DNA of 64,000 nucleotides from Desulfofundulus luciae (GCF_030813795.1 NZ_JAUSUX010000005.1:1-64000); one strand, 5' to 3'. Counted from the stretch's first letter, positions 1-9,076 are shown. Numbers and translations are program-made. The notes: generated from the sequence alone by a model not told the origin.

Positions 1-140
1 CAAGGCCGCTGCCTTGAAGCTAATGTTTTTGAGCGGTGAGGTCTCATAACGGGAAAAAATTTTTGTGGAGATACCTACTGGATCTTGACACGGACGATGC
101 AGGTAGCCCGGTTGACAGCCCTGAGCCGCCGTGAGACAAT
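1..140 (+). ncRNA. Possible structured RNA or leader, unclassified
   Basis: No protein frame is evident here. Positions 1-16 form a perfect 6-bp hairpin (CAAGGC/GCCTTG). From 41 to 137 three pairings nest inside each other: GTCTCA 41-46 with TGAGAC 132-137, AACGGG 48-53 with CCCGGTT 107-113, and TACCT 72-76 with AGGTA 101-105. This looks like a folded RNA, either the 3' part of a small RNA entering from the left or a cis leader of the transporter gene. I could not match it to a known riboswitch consensus. A 6S RNA 3' end was considered but not shown. Confidence 0.3.
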
Positions 141-169
141 AAAAAAGATGCGCTCGGGAGGTGGCTAGA

Positions 170-1090
170 TTGACCGGACAAAGGCAGAATCTTTTACAGT
201 TAAAGGCCGATTTGGCCCTGCTGGGAACAAGTTTTATCTGGGGTGTTACCTTTGTGGTGGTGCAAAACGCCCTCTCCTCCATCGGACCCTATTACTTCCT
301 GGGCATTCGTTTTTTGCTGGCCTTCCTTTTTCTGGCCGCAATTTATCACCGGCAGCTAGTGCGACTTAACCGCGACACCCTGGGGGCAGGTTGCATCATT
401 GGAGTATTTTTATTTGGAGGTTATGCCTTTCAAACCGTGGGTTTGCAGTACACCACCGCATCCAACGCCGGTTTTATTACTGGTCTATCGGTAGTGCTGG
501 TGCCTGTTTTCAGTGCGCTTTTTACCAGACAAGCGCCCGGCGTTTTCGCCGCCACAGGCGTAGTCCTGGCCGCCACCGGGCTGGGGCTGTTATCCCTGGG
601 AAAAGAATTGAGTTTTAATTACGGGGATTTGCTGGTTTTCTTTTGTGCCCTTTGCTTTGCGTTACATATAATCATGGTTGGGCGTTACGCCCGCCACCTC
701 CACCCTCCCCTGCTGGCTTTAATTCAGATCGGGGTTGTTTCCCTGGCCGGTTTTCTTTTTGGACTGGCTACCGAAACCTGGCCGGAGCAATTAAGCCGCC
801 CGGTATGGGTAGCTCTGCTTCTGACCGCCATACCGGCCACCGCCCTGGCCTTTTTGATTCAAAACAGCGTTCAACGCTTTACCTCCGCTACCCATACGGC
901 GATTATCTTTACCATGGAACCAGTCTTTGCCGCTGTAAGCGCCTACTTCTTAGCCGGCGAAATACTCACCCCGCGACAAATGATTGGATGCATCTTGATC
1001 CTCAGTGGCATGTTGCTGGCCGAACTGAAGGGAAAACACATCCGGACGATAAGCAAAACATCAAAAGAAGTGCAAACCGGCACCCTGTAA
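170..1090 (+). CDS. EamA/DMT-family transporter
   Basis: This is a drug/metabolite-transporter superfamily permease of about 306 residues, the usual length, with roughly ten hydrophobic helices arranged as two EamA repeats. The first repeat begins near LALLGTSFIWG and contains the typical SNAGFITGL stretch; the second ends in FTMEPVFAAVSAY and GCILILSGMLLAEL. Family members export amino acids, metabolites or drugs, and the substrate cannot be read from sequence. A GTG at 161 lies inside the ribosome binding site. The GGGAGGT at 156-162 is correctly spaced for the TTG at 170, so that start is preferred. The next gene follows 16 nt later and is probably co-transcribed. Confidence 0.88.
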   Translation: MTGQRQNLLQLKADLALLGTSFIWGVTFVVVQNALSSIGPYYFLGIRFLLAFLFLAAIYHRQLVRLNRDTLGAGCIIGVFLFGGYAFQTVGLQYTTASNAGFITGLSVVLVPVFSALFTRQAPGVFAATGVVLAATGLGLLSLGKELSFNYGDLLVFFCALCFALHIIMVGRYARHLHPPLLALIQIGVVSLAGFLFGLATETWPEQLSRPVWVALLLTAIPATALAFLIQNSVQRFTSATHTAIIFTMEPVFAAVSAYFLAGEILTPRQMIGCILILSGMLLAELKGKHIRTISKTSKEVQTGTL

Positions 1091-1106
1091 GCAGGAGGAA
1101 CGCATA

Positions 1107-1388
1107 TTGGTTGTAGGCATACTGGTAATGGAGTTACGCATGAGCGAAGCTAATTCTCTAAAAGGCAAGCGACGGGTGTTAAAAAGTTTACTGGATAAGG
1201 TAAAGGCCCGCTACAATGTTTCGGTATCTGAAGTAGGTAAACAGGATACCTGGCACTTCTCTACCATAGGGGTGTCTTTTATCAGTAACGATAGCGCCCA
1301 TGTTCACCAGACCCTGACGGCAGTGGTACGTTTTGTTGAAGGCCTGGGAACGGTAGAATTGCTGGATGTGCGGATGGAGCTACTGTAA
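1107..1388 (+). CDS. DUF503 (YlxP-like) family protein
   Basis: A 93-residue cytoplasmic protein of the DUF503/YlxP family. Recognition rests on the N-terminal VVGILVMELRM, the SLKGKRRVLKSLLDKVKARYNVSV segment (conserved basic helix) and the VRFVEGLGTVELLDVRMELL end. Relatives usually sit beside infB-rbfA in Firmicutes, suggesting a ribosome or RNA link, but no activity is established. Here it instead follows the EamA transporter. The start is TTG at 1107, set by AGGAGG at 1093-1098 with an 8-nt spacer. The terminator at 1484 closes the unit. Confidence 0.88.
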   Translation: MVVGILVMELRMSEANSLKGKRRVLKSLLDKVKARYNVSVSEVGKQDTWHFSTIGVSFISNDSAHVHQTLTAVVRFVEGLGTVELLDVRMELL

Positions 1389-1483
1389 ATTTTGTCGGCA
1401 TTATGTGAACCAGCTTTCCTCCCCCCTTGTTACAGTTGCCCTTACAATTTCATTATTAAAGGATCGTGTCTTCTAAAAAAACG

Positions 1484-1513
1484 GGACTGACGGTATTGCA
1501 CCGCAGTCCTTTT
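1484..1513. terminator. Bidirectional rho-independent terminator
   Basis: Stem GGACTG 1484-1489 pairs with CAGTCC 1504-1509, extended by an inner CGGT/ACCG pair. T residues follow on the plus strand (1510-1513), and an A-run precedes it at about 1474-1481, which gives a T-run on the minus strand. It can end both the DUF503 unit and the convergent phospholipase-like gene. Confidence 0.8.
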
Positions 1514-1550
1514 ATATTGAAGAAGGAGGTAGTGGGCTGTAGGATAAGGA

Positions 1551-2225
1551 TCACGTAACCCGACTTAAAAAATAAGCTAAAAAGCCGGCAGTGGTACGCT
1601 GGGCCAGGCCCAGCAGCACACCGGTGACTTCGTGATATTCCTGCCCGGCGCTAACCAGGGGGTAATATTCCCTGGCCAGGCGGGCATTGGCATAGACCCA
1701 ATCACCGGCCCGGGAAGCAACCTGGTAATAGCCATTGCGGTTAACCCTGAAGAGGCCACAGTGTTCCCGTACCCAGGCTTCATATCGTTGATGCCCGTTA
1801 AAAGCTACACCGCGCGCATGATGGGGAACACATAAGTCCTGCACCAGGTGAACGGCGGCTCCCAGGTAGAAAAAGGCCAGATCCTTTTTCCCTTGATACC
1901 AGCAGGATAGCGCCCGCTGAAAATATTCCTCGCACTCACCGGCCGCATCGGGCCATGAGCCGAGGCCTCTGCCGGAATGGGGATCCAGGTAATGGGCGAA
2001 ACATTTCCACCCCCGGTCGGCCCAGAGTGTGCCCCGGTTGAATGTCACCAGGTGCCTGCGCAACAATCGGACCTGTTCTTTTAAACCATCCTGTTCTAAA
2101 ATGGTTAAGGCCTGCTGGTTACAAAAAGTATGGGTGACCCCCCCGCGATCCACCAGGTGTTGCAGGGGATCGGCCACAGCTAGGAACCGCTTGGCTATGG
2201 CCCACGTCAAAGGGTTAATCACCAA
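1551..2225 (-). CDS. Zinc-dependent phospholipase C-like protein
   Basis: About 224 residues resembling the alpha-helical zinc-dependent phospholipase C / alpha-toxin N-domain. Likely ligands are visible: an early Trp (W10 in the longest frame), H34 in VTHTF, the HYLDPH motif, then H-x3-D-x3-P-x-H in VHLVQDLCVPHHA, and H-x2-YE in HQRYEAWV. Classical family members are secreted and begin with Trp after signal cleavage. No signal peptide or membrane segment is seen here, so the location is unclear. The longest frame starts at TTG 2231, but GGGGAGG at 2240-2234 leaves only 2 nt. TTG 2225 has an 8-nt spacer and is preferred. Confidence 0.75.
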   Translation of the reverse strand: MVINPLTWAIAKRFLAVADPLQHLVDRGGVTHTFCNQQALTILEQDGLKEQVRLLRRHLVTFNRGTLWADRGWKCFAHYLDPHSGRGLGSWPDAAGECEEYFQRALSCWYQGKKDLAFFYLGAAVHLVQDLCVPHHARGVAFNGHQRYEAWVREHCGLFRVNRNGYYQVASRAGDWVYANARLAREYYPLVSAGQEYHEVTGVLLGLAQRTTAGFLAYFLSRVT

Positions 2226-2338
2226 TGGCAAGTCCTCCCCCGTAAGCGCTCTATTATCATAACCTGAATTTGCAGGGATTAATCAGCGCACACGGGGGAA
2301 AACTCGACCCCACCTTTTTATCGAAGGGTAGGAATTAT

Positions 2339-2647
2339 TTACCCCACCTTATTAAAGATTTGCTCGTCCAACCAGAGTCGGAGCCCCACTACAAGAAACT
2401 TGGAAAGCACCTTGTCCTGGGCATTGATCAGTTCCACCCGGATACCTCGTTGAGAGAGTTGATCAATGAAACTAAAAAGCTGGCATACTCCCGGCTCATC
2501 AATAAACTCCAGTTCACGCAAATCCAGGACAATGTGCCCTTCTTCCCGGGCCACATCTTCTAATATCCTTTGCAATTTATTGAAATGATGGCTAACCACA
2601 ATACCGCTCACACGAAGGTAATTGCCATCTTGCCAAATATTAACCAA
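2339..2647 (-). CDS. STAS-domain protein (anti-sigma antagonist-like)
   Basis: A 102-residue single STAS domain: beta strand VNIWQDGNYLRVSG, then HIVLDLRELEFIDEPGVCQLFSFIDQLSQRG. The position normally holding the phosphorylatable Ser in SpoIIAA-type antagonists is occupied by Glu-Pro-Gly (FIDEPGV), so regulation by phosphorylation looks unlikely at that site. The start is TTG 2647 behind GGGAGGTGAGG. No anti-sigma kinase or sigma gene is adjacent; the upstream pst operon ends at its own terminator. The partner is unknown. Confidence 0.78.
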   Translation of the reverse strand: MVNIWQDGNYLRVSGIVVSHHFNKLQRILEDVAREEGHIVLDLRELEFIDEPGVCQLFSFIDQLSQRGIRVELINAQDKVLSKFLVVGLRLWLDEQIFNKVG

Positions 2648-2772
2648 ACAAGCCTCACCTCCCGGTTCTTATTATAACGTTCTTTTATTAACCTGCCGGT
2701 AAGTTTTAATTAAACCATGGTTAATTGTTTATGAACTTTTAGCAAGTTTTGCGGAACCTTTCACAGCTAGAT

Positions 2773-2818
2773 AAAAAAAGGCCGGCCAATATGCGGCAAA
2801 ATGCCTGCCGGGCCGGCC
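2773..2818 (-). terminator. Terminator of the pst operon
   Basis: Perfect 8-bp stem GGCCGGCC 2780-2787 with GGCCGGCC 2811-2818, with an inner GGCA/TGCC pair. The A-run at 2773-2779 gives seven T residues on the minus strand just after the stem. It lies 60 nt past the pstA stop. Confidence 0.85.
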
Positions 2819-2877
2819 AGTAAAATTCTTCCTGGGCTTCTCTACTTAAACTGCCCTCCCCGTAATGTGTGACAGAA

Positions 2878-3762
2878 TTACGTGGCGGTCAACCGGCGGT
2901 AGATGCGCCGGCCCAGCCAGCGGGCACAGATATTAAAAAGCAGCACAACCAGAATAAGCACGGCAGACGAACCGTCGGCCACACGGCGCACATCGGGGAT
3001 AAGAGCTTCGGAATTGATTTTCCAGATGTGCACCGCCAGGGTTTCGGCTGGACGGAAGGGATTTAGTGGCGAAGTGGGACTCAAGGGATCGAGATCGGAG
3101 AAATTTAAAATGGGGCTGCTCATGCCGGCAGTATACAGCAAGGCCGCCGCCTCACCAAAAACCCTACCGGCAGCAATAATGGCCCCCGTAACCAGACCGG
3201 GGAAGGCGGAAGGCAATATCACCCGCCACATGGTTTCCCAGCGGGTGGCCCCCAGGGCCAGGCTGGCTTCCCTTAACTCACCGGGAACACTGCGGATGGC
3301 CTCTTCTGAAATGCGTACCATCAGTGGCAGGTTAATCACCGCCAGGGCCAGCGCTCCGGACATTAAGCTATACCCCCATCCGGTCATGTTGACAAAGATA
3401 AGCAGGCCAAACAGGCCAACCACAATGGAGGGCAGGGAGGTAAGGGTTTCGATGGAGAGACGAATATATTCGGTAATTCGTCCCTTACCGGCGTATTCGG
3501 CCAGGTAAATCCCTGCCAGCAAACCCAGGGGGGTAGTAATGAGCATGGTTAACAGGAGCAGGTAGAAAGAGTTAAAAATTTGGGGTCCCACCCCACCGCC
3601 AGCGACAATAGTCTGAGGCGGCGCGGTTAAAAAGTGCCAGTCAATAACCCGGATGCCGTGCCAGAGAATATAACCCAAAAGCAATGCTAAAATGGCCAGC
3701 ACCATAGCCGCACCCGTCCAGAACATGATGGTAGCCAGGCGATCCGCCAACCGGGCATTCAT
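2878..3762 (-). CDS. pstA: Phosphate ABC transporter permease PstA
   Basis: PstA is one of two membrane permeases of the high-affinity phosphate ABC importer. The 294-residue protein has an N-terminal helix, the PstA-specific HGIRVIDWHFLT region, and a binding-protein-dependent permease domain with the EAA-type loop (EASLALGATRWET) that contacts the ATPase. The ATG overlaps the pstC stop by 4 nt (ATGA), indicating translational coupling. A strong terminator follows with no pstB or phoU, so the ATPase must be encoded elsewhere. Confidence 0.95.
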   Translation of the reverse strand: MNARLADRLATIMFWTGAAMVLAILALLLGYILWHGIRVIDWHFLTAPPQTIVAGGGVGPQIFNSFYLLLLTMLITTPLGLLAGIYLAEYAGKGRITEYIRLSIETLTSLPSIVVGLFGLLIFVNMTGWGYSLMSGALALAVINLPLMVRISEEAIRSVPGELREASLALGATRWETMWRVILPSAFPGLVTGAIIAAGRVFGEAAALLYTAGMSSPILNFSDLDPLSPTSPLNPFRPAETLAVHIWKINSEALIPDVRRVADGSSAVLILVVLLFNICARWLGRRIYRRLTAT

Positions 3763-4718
3763 CTAACCATCCCTCCCCGCACGACCACCCGAATAACCAT
3801 AATAAACAGGAAAGACATGAGCAGGAGAATCAAGCCCATGGACCACAGGGCGCTATTCCACAGGGAGCCCATGATGGTATACCCCATATCCATGGTAATG
3901 GCGCTGGTCAAAGTGATCGTTGGATCCAGCAGGGAATGGGGAATGGTCCGGGTGTTGCCAATCACCATTTGTACGGCCAGGGCCTCACCAAAGGCCCGGG
4001 CCAGGCCCAGGACAACGGCCGTAATTAAACCCGAGCGGGCTGCCGGCACCAGCACCAGGCGGATAGTCTGCCAGCGGGTAGATCCCAGGGCTAGCGCCGC
4101 CTCCTTCCACTGGGGCGGCAGGGCCCGCAAACTGTCGGTAGATACGCTGATTATAGTTGGTAAAATCATGATCGAAAGAACAATAAAACCAGCCAAAACG
4201 GAAAATCCTTCCCCACCCAAATAATTGCGGATAAAAGGCACCAGCAGGCTTAAACCCACATATCCGTAAACCACCGAGGGTATGCCGGCGAGAATCTCAA
4301 TGGCCGGTTGCAATACTCTCTGTCCCCATACGGGTGCAATTTCCACCATAAAAACAGCCACAATGACGCTCAAGGGTGCGCTTACGGCCACCGCCAGCAA
4401 GGAAACCAGGAGGGAACCCAAAATGAAAGTTAATGAGCCAACAGCAGGGCCACCTTCCTCAAGGGGCCGGTCGGGCCACCAATGGGTGCTGAAAAGGAAC
4501 TCGGTAAACCTGACTCCGTGCACCGTAAAGATGGCCAGTCCTTTACTCCCAATGAAATAGATAATGGACACAGTGAGTACTACTACCAGTGCCGCTGCCA
4601 GAAAGGCAACTGAGCGGCCTAAAAGCTCCCCGCATCTTTTGCGCCCCTGAATATTCCTTTTATCTGTGGTCCGGTAGATATTGTTTAAATCTGGGGCCGG
4701 GGAAAATCCCTCGTGCAT
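3759..4718 (-). CDS. pstC: Phosphate ABC transporter permease PstC
   Basis: PstC is the second permease of the Pst importer; it pairs with PstA to form the phosphate channel. It carries a first transmembrane helix (FLAAALVVVLTVSIIYF), the FLFSTHWWPD segment typical of PstC, and a permease domain with EAALALGSTRWQT as the ATPase-coupling loop. The longest frame begins with GTG at 4742, but GGGGAGG at 4730-4724 lies inside that frame and is spaced for the ATG at 4718, giving 319 residues. It follows pstS by about 100 nt. Confidence 0.95.
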   Translation of the reverse strand: MHEGFSPAPDLNNIYRTTDKRNIQGRKRCGELLGRSVAFLAAALVVVLTVSIIYFIGSKGLAIFTVHGVRFTEFLFSTHWWPDRPLEEGGPAVGSLTFILGSLLVSLLAVAVSAPLSVIVAVFMVEIAPVWGQRVLQPAIEILAGIPSVVYGYVGLSLLVPFIRNYLGGEGFSVLAGFIVLSIMILPTIISVSTDSLRALPPQWKEAALALGSTRWQTIRLVLVPAARSGLITAVVLGLARAFGEALAVQMVIGNTRTIPHSLLDPTITLTSAITMDMGYTIMGSLWNSALWSMGLILLLMSFLFIMVIRVVVRGGMVR

Positions 4719-4816
4719 AACTACCTCCCCTTCTGACAACACGAAAGGCAGCGAGGCAGTGCCGGTTCCATAACCGCCGGCTGCCCCGCCACCATCTAAA
4801 GCTGATCTCCCAGGTC

Positions 4817-5731
4817 TTATTTCTTGGTTATATTACCCTGGGCATCCCGTTCTACCTGCATCTTGGTAATGGGGATATAACCCATTTTCTCAACCAGTTG
4901 ACCCTGTACCTCTTCGCTGAGCATGTAATCCAGGAAGGCCTTCTTTAAACCGGTAGGTTCACCTTTGGTATACATGTGCTGGTAAGCCCATACGGGATAC
5001 TTCCCATTGGCAATGTTTTGTACAGTCGGTTCCACACCGTCGAGCTTGAGGGCTTTAACACTATTGTCAATGTAAGACAGTGCCAGGTAAGATATGGCAC
5101 CCGGCGTTTCGGCGACCATCTTGCGTACGGTGCCGGAAGAATCCTGCTCCATACCGGGGGCGCTGTCTTCCACGCCACCCAGGGCAAATTTCTTGAAGGT
5201 GGCGCGGGTGCCGGAACCCTTGGGCCGATGGATGACCACAATCTTCTGATCCGGTCCGCCAACTTCCTTCCAGTTAGTAATCTTGCCCGTGAAGATATCC
5301 ACCAACTGCTGTTTGGTCAGGTTATCCACCGTTACGCCGGGGTTGACCACGGTGGCCATCCCCACCACGCAAACCTTATGATCCACTAGTTGGGAGGCGT
5401 CAATCCCGCTTTTTTCTTCAGCAAAAATATCGGAGTTACCGATATCCGCCGCACCGGAGGCCACCTGGGTCAGGCCGGTACCGCTGCCGCCACCCTGGAC
5501 CACGATCTGTGCCTTGGGGTTTTTAGCCATGAACTGGGTGGCAGCCTGTTCCACCAGCGGTTGCATGGCTGTAGAACCAACCGCCGTAAGGTTGCCTGCA
5601 ATCTCTGCTTGTCCACCGGAAGGTTGCTCTCCTCCCTGCTTTTGCTCCTGACCACCGCAACCGGCCAGGGCTACAACCAGCACCAGCACTGCAGCCAGCA
5701 CCAGCATCCACTTCGCCCTATTACCCAACAT
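4817..5731 (-). CDS. pstS: Phosphate-binding lipoprotein PstS
   Basis: Extracellular phosphate receptor of the Pst importer. The 304-residue precursor has a lipoprotein signal with lipobox LAGC near residue 25, followed by a Gly/Gln-rich linker. The mature part shows PstS hallmarks: GSTAMQPLVE, GGGSGTGLTQV for phosphate contacts, ADIGNSDIF, and RPKGSGTRATF. It is the first gene of pstS-pstC-pstA and is preceded by an array of Pho boxes, so it should be induced by phosphate limitation through PhoP. Confidence 0.95.
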   Translation of the reverse strand: MLGNRAKWMLVLAAVLVLVVALAGCGGQEQKQGGEQPSGGQAEIAGNLTAVGSTAMQPLVEQAATQFMAKNPKAQIVVQGGGSGTGLTQVASGAADIGNSDIFAEEKSGIDASQLVDHKVCVVGMATVVNPGVTVDNLTKQQLVDIFTGKITNWKEVGGPDQKIVVIHRPKGSGTRATFKKFALGGVEDSAPGMEQDSSGTVRKMVAETPGAISYLALSYIDNSVKALKLDGVEPTVQNIANGKYPVWAYQHMYTKGEPTGLKKAFLDYMLSEEVQGQLVEKMGYIPITKMQVERDAQGNITKK

Positions 5732-5816
5732 TCCATCCCCCTTTTTTCTTTTTTTATGAAAAATCTTTTTCTATCTCAAGCAGCCTTGCAGGGGCTGCAC
5801 TATTTTCACCAAAAAC

Positions 5817-5881
5817 ATTGTAGATAAAGATTGTTATGGGTGAGTTATCCTCCGGTTAGCGACAGGTTAAGTTTATGTTAA
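5817..5881 (-). promoter_or_regulatory. Five-repeat Pho box and -10 of pstS
   Basis: Read on the minus strand, five hexamers recur exactly every 11 bp: TTAACA (5881-5876), TTAACC (5870-5865), CTAACC (5859-5854), ATAACT (5848-5843), ATAACA (5837-5832). This is the direct-repeat pattern of Firmicute PhoP sites (TTAACA-like hexamers with 5-bp spacers). TACAAT at 5822-5817 is a plausible -10, 9 bp beyond the last repeat. There is no good -35, as expected when PhoP replaces it. Confidence 0.8.
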
Positions 5882-5928
5882 TTAATTGGGAATTAAATTG
5901 CTTTCTTTCTGGCGTTAGACCGAATTCG

Positions 5929-5960
5929 AAAACAAAAAGCGCCAGCATATTGCCGACGCT
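5929..5960 (-). terminator. Terminator of the mmc operon
   Basis: A 10-bp stem (5960-5951 with 5947-5938, including G-U pairs) closes a 3-nt loop, followed on the minus strand by a T-rich tract at 5937-5929. It lies about 35 nt after the last mmc gene and just upstream of the pstS regulatory region. Confidence 0.82.
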
Positions 5961-5995
5961 CATAAATCACCCCAGGGGAGTTTTGTCTAATGCAT

Positions 5996-7387
5996 TTAAG
6001 CGGGGTAGAATTCGCTGCCCTGGGCGGCCAGTTCCAGGTCTACTTTTAGCTTTTTGGCCAGACGCTCTTTCAGAAACTGGGGCGCGACCTGCGGGAAGAG
6101 GGCCACCGAGAGGACATCTTCCTCCTTTTGCATGTAGGGAGCCGCTTCCTTACGGGCCGCAGGCAAACCGGGCTCCAACAAGTCCGCCGGCCGGCAGGTG
6201 ATGGGCTTTTCGTCGCCAATAATCATCTTACGCACTTCCTCATCTACCGGCGCCGGTGGCTGGCCATAGTATCCCCGCATATATTGTTTAACTTCGTTGG
6301 TGGGCAGTTTATAGCGGCCCAGCAACACGTTAAGCACGGCCTGGGTACCCACAATCTGGCTGGAAGGGGTCACCAGGGGCGGGTAGCCAAACTCCTTACG
6401 CACCCGGGGCAGTTCCTCCAACACCTCGGGCAGGCGGTGGAGGGCGTTTTGCTGGCTTAGCTGGGAAATAAAGTTGGACATCATGCCGCCGGGGATTTGA
6501 TAAATCATGACATTGACATCCACGCTCGGTGAGGCCACATCAAATTCCTTATAATGCTTGCGCACTTCCTTGAAATACTCGGCAATTTCCGAAAGCAGCT
6601 TGAGATCGAGCCCCGTATCATAGGGCGTACCCTGCAGGGCGGCCACCATGGTTTCAGTGGCGGGCTGGGAGGTTTGCAGTGCCATGGTGGAAATGGCACA
6701 GTCGATGACATCTACACCCGCGTCTATGGCCCGCAGGTAGGCCATGGAGGCCATACCGCTGGTATAATGGCAGTGGAGCTGCACCGGTATCTTCAGTACC
6801 GATTTCCACTCTTTGATGATCTCGTAGGCCGGTTGGGGAGCCAGAATACCCGCCATATCCTTGAGACAAATGGAATCGGCTCCCATCTCCTCCAGGGTCT
6901 TGGCGGTTTTTACGTAGTACTCCAGGTCGTGTACCGGGCTGATGGTATATACCACTGTTGCCTGGGCGTGGGCACCCTCCTGTTTAACCACCTCGATGGC
7001 CTTTTGCATGTTGCGTACGTCGTTTAAAGCATCGAAGATCCGGAAGATATCCAGGCCGTTGTAAACCGTCCTTTTAATAAATTCGGTGAGCACGTCATCG
7101 GGGTAGTGTCTATAGCCCACCACGTTTTGCCCTCGCAGGAGCATTTGCAAGGGAGTCTTTAGGTGGCGGCGCAGGATGCGCAGCCGCTCCCACGGGTCTT
7201 CATTGAGAAAGCGCATGCACGCGTCAAAGGTTGCTCCACCCCAGACTTCCAGGGAATGAAAACCCACCTGATCTATTTTTTCACAAATGGGCAACATGTG
7301 TTCTATGCGCATACGGGTGGCCAGCAGGGACTGGTGGCCGTCCCGCAGGGTGGTGTCGGTGATTTTTACCTTGCGCGTTCCGGTCAT
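5996..7387 (-). CDS. Transcarboxylase 5S-type (pyruvate/oxaloacetate carboxyltransferase) subunit
   Basis: This subunit moves the carboxyl group between carboxybiotin and pyruvate/oxaloacetate. It has an HMGL-like TIM barrel with ITDTTLRDGHQSLLATRM near the N-terminus and the metal-binding HxH in QLHCHYTSGMA, followed by a PYC/OADA conserved domain (QIPGGMMSN, FGYPPLVTPSSQIVG). The protein is about 463 residues and lacks an attached biotin domain; the biotin carrier is separate in this operon. GGGGAGG points to ATG 7387 rather than the GTG at 7411. It is the last gene of the mmc operon. Confidence 0.92.
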   Translation of the reverse strand: MTGTRKVKITDTTLRDGHQSLLATRMRIEHMLPICEKIDQVGFHSLEVWGGATFDACMRFLNEDPWERLRILRRHLKTPLQMLLRGQNVVGYRHYPDDVLTEFIKRTVYNGLDIFRIFDALNDVRNMQKAIEVVKQEGAHAQATVVYTISPVHDLEYYVKTAKTLEEMGADSICLKDMAGILAPQPAYEIIKEWKSVLKIPVQLHCHYTSGMASMAYLRAIDAGVDVIDCAISTMALQTSQPATETMVAALQGTPYDTGLDLKLLSEIAEYFKEVRKHYKEFDVASPSVDVNVMIYQIPGGMMSNFISQLSQQNALHRLPEVLEELPRVRKEFGYPPLVTPSSQIVGTQAVLNVLLGRYKLPTNEVKQYMRGYYGQPPAPVDEEVRKMIIGDEKPITCRPADLLEPGLPAARKEAAPYMQKEEDVLSVALFPQVAPQFLKERLAKKLKVDLELAAQGSEFYPA

Positions 7388-7416
7388 TTCTATCCTCCCC
7401 TCGACTGGCACAATTT

Positions 7417-8376
<960 letters not shown>

Positions 8377-8383
8377 TCAAAGA

Positions 8384-8824
8384 TTAACCTATGATTACCA
8401 GCACATCGCCGTTGTTTACCGTCTGTCCCGGTTTCACCCGTACCTCTTTCACCGTTCCAGCTACCGGGGCAGTAATTTCGTTTTCCATCTTCATTGCTTC
8501 CAGGATCACCAGGGGATCCCCCGCCTTGACCTGGTCCCCCACTTTTACCTTGACCGCATTGATATTCCCCGGCATGGGAGCGGTAACCGTTCCTGCTCCG
8601 GCCGGAGCTGCCGGTTGAGGGGCGGCAGGAGCGGCAGCCGGTGCCGGCGCCTGTGCCGGGGGGGCGGTGGCTGCCGGTGGAGGTGCGGCCTGGGCCGGCG
8701 GGGCCGGTGGAGCAGGCGGGCGACTTTGTACCAGCTTAACGCTTGGCGGGGCGGCTGCCTCTTGAATTTCTTGTACCTGAACTTCAAAAGGTTCTCCGTT
8801 CACCAGCACTTTAAATTTTCTCAT
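8384..8824 (-). CDS. Biotin carboxyl carrier subunit (1.3S-type)
   Basis: Carries the carboxyl group on biotin between the 12S and 5S transferases. It has an N-terminal [20 protein letters not shown] segment, a long Pro/Ala-rich flexible linker (about residues 32-72), and a C-terminal biotinyl domain of about 70 residues with the biotinylation site EAMKMENEI (Lys in MKM). The length of 146 residues fits decarboxylase gamma and transcarboxylase 1.3S subunits. It lies between the small epsilon-like subunit and mdh. Confidence 0.95.
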   Translation of the reverse strand: MRKFKVLVNGEPFEVQVQEIQEAAAPPSVKLVQSRPPAPPAPPAQAAPPPAATAPPAQAPAPAAAPAAPQPAAPAGAGTVTAPMPGNINAVKVKVGDQVKAGDPLVILEAMKMENEITAPVAGTVKEVRVKPGQTVNNGDVLVIIG

Positions 8825-8856
8825 TGCCTTCCCTCCTCTGTTTACCTAACCAAAAA

Positions 8857-9054
8857 CTAAAAACTGCTTAGATCCCGTGCGAGCATAAGTTCACGCAAGC
8901 CGGCCATTTTCCAGGCGTTAATCCGCTTCACGGGGCGAATGGAAGTAATCCGGCTGCCGGTGCTCAAATAGCCGGCGGCCGCCAGGGCGGCAGTAATCGC
9001 CGCCACAACCTGGGGACGCACACCCAAGGATGTTACTGGTTTGTTCAAAGCCAT
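8857..9054 (-). CDS. Small methylmalonyl-CoA decarboxylase epsilon/delta-like subunit
   Basis: The true gene is 65 residues: ATG 9054 has GGGGAGG with a 7-nt spacer, whereas the longer frame to 9180 runs back into the 12S gene. The C-terminal KRINAWKMAGLRELM resembles the conserved tail of MmdD/MmdE small subunits of sodium-pumping methylmalonyl-CoA decarboxylase, which stabilise the complex. The hydrophobic helix (VVAAITAALAAAGYL) is short and Ala-rich. No membrane beta subunit (MmdB/OadB) occurs in the operon, so a soluble assembly role is inferred. Confidence 0.72.
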   Translation of the reverse strand: MALNKPVTSLGVRPQVVAAITAALAAAGYLSTGSRITSIRPVKRINAWKMAGLRELMLARDLSSF

Positions 9055-9076
9055 CAAACCGCCTCCCCTTTCGAAC

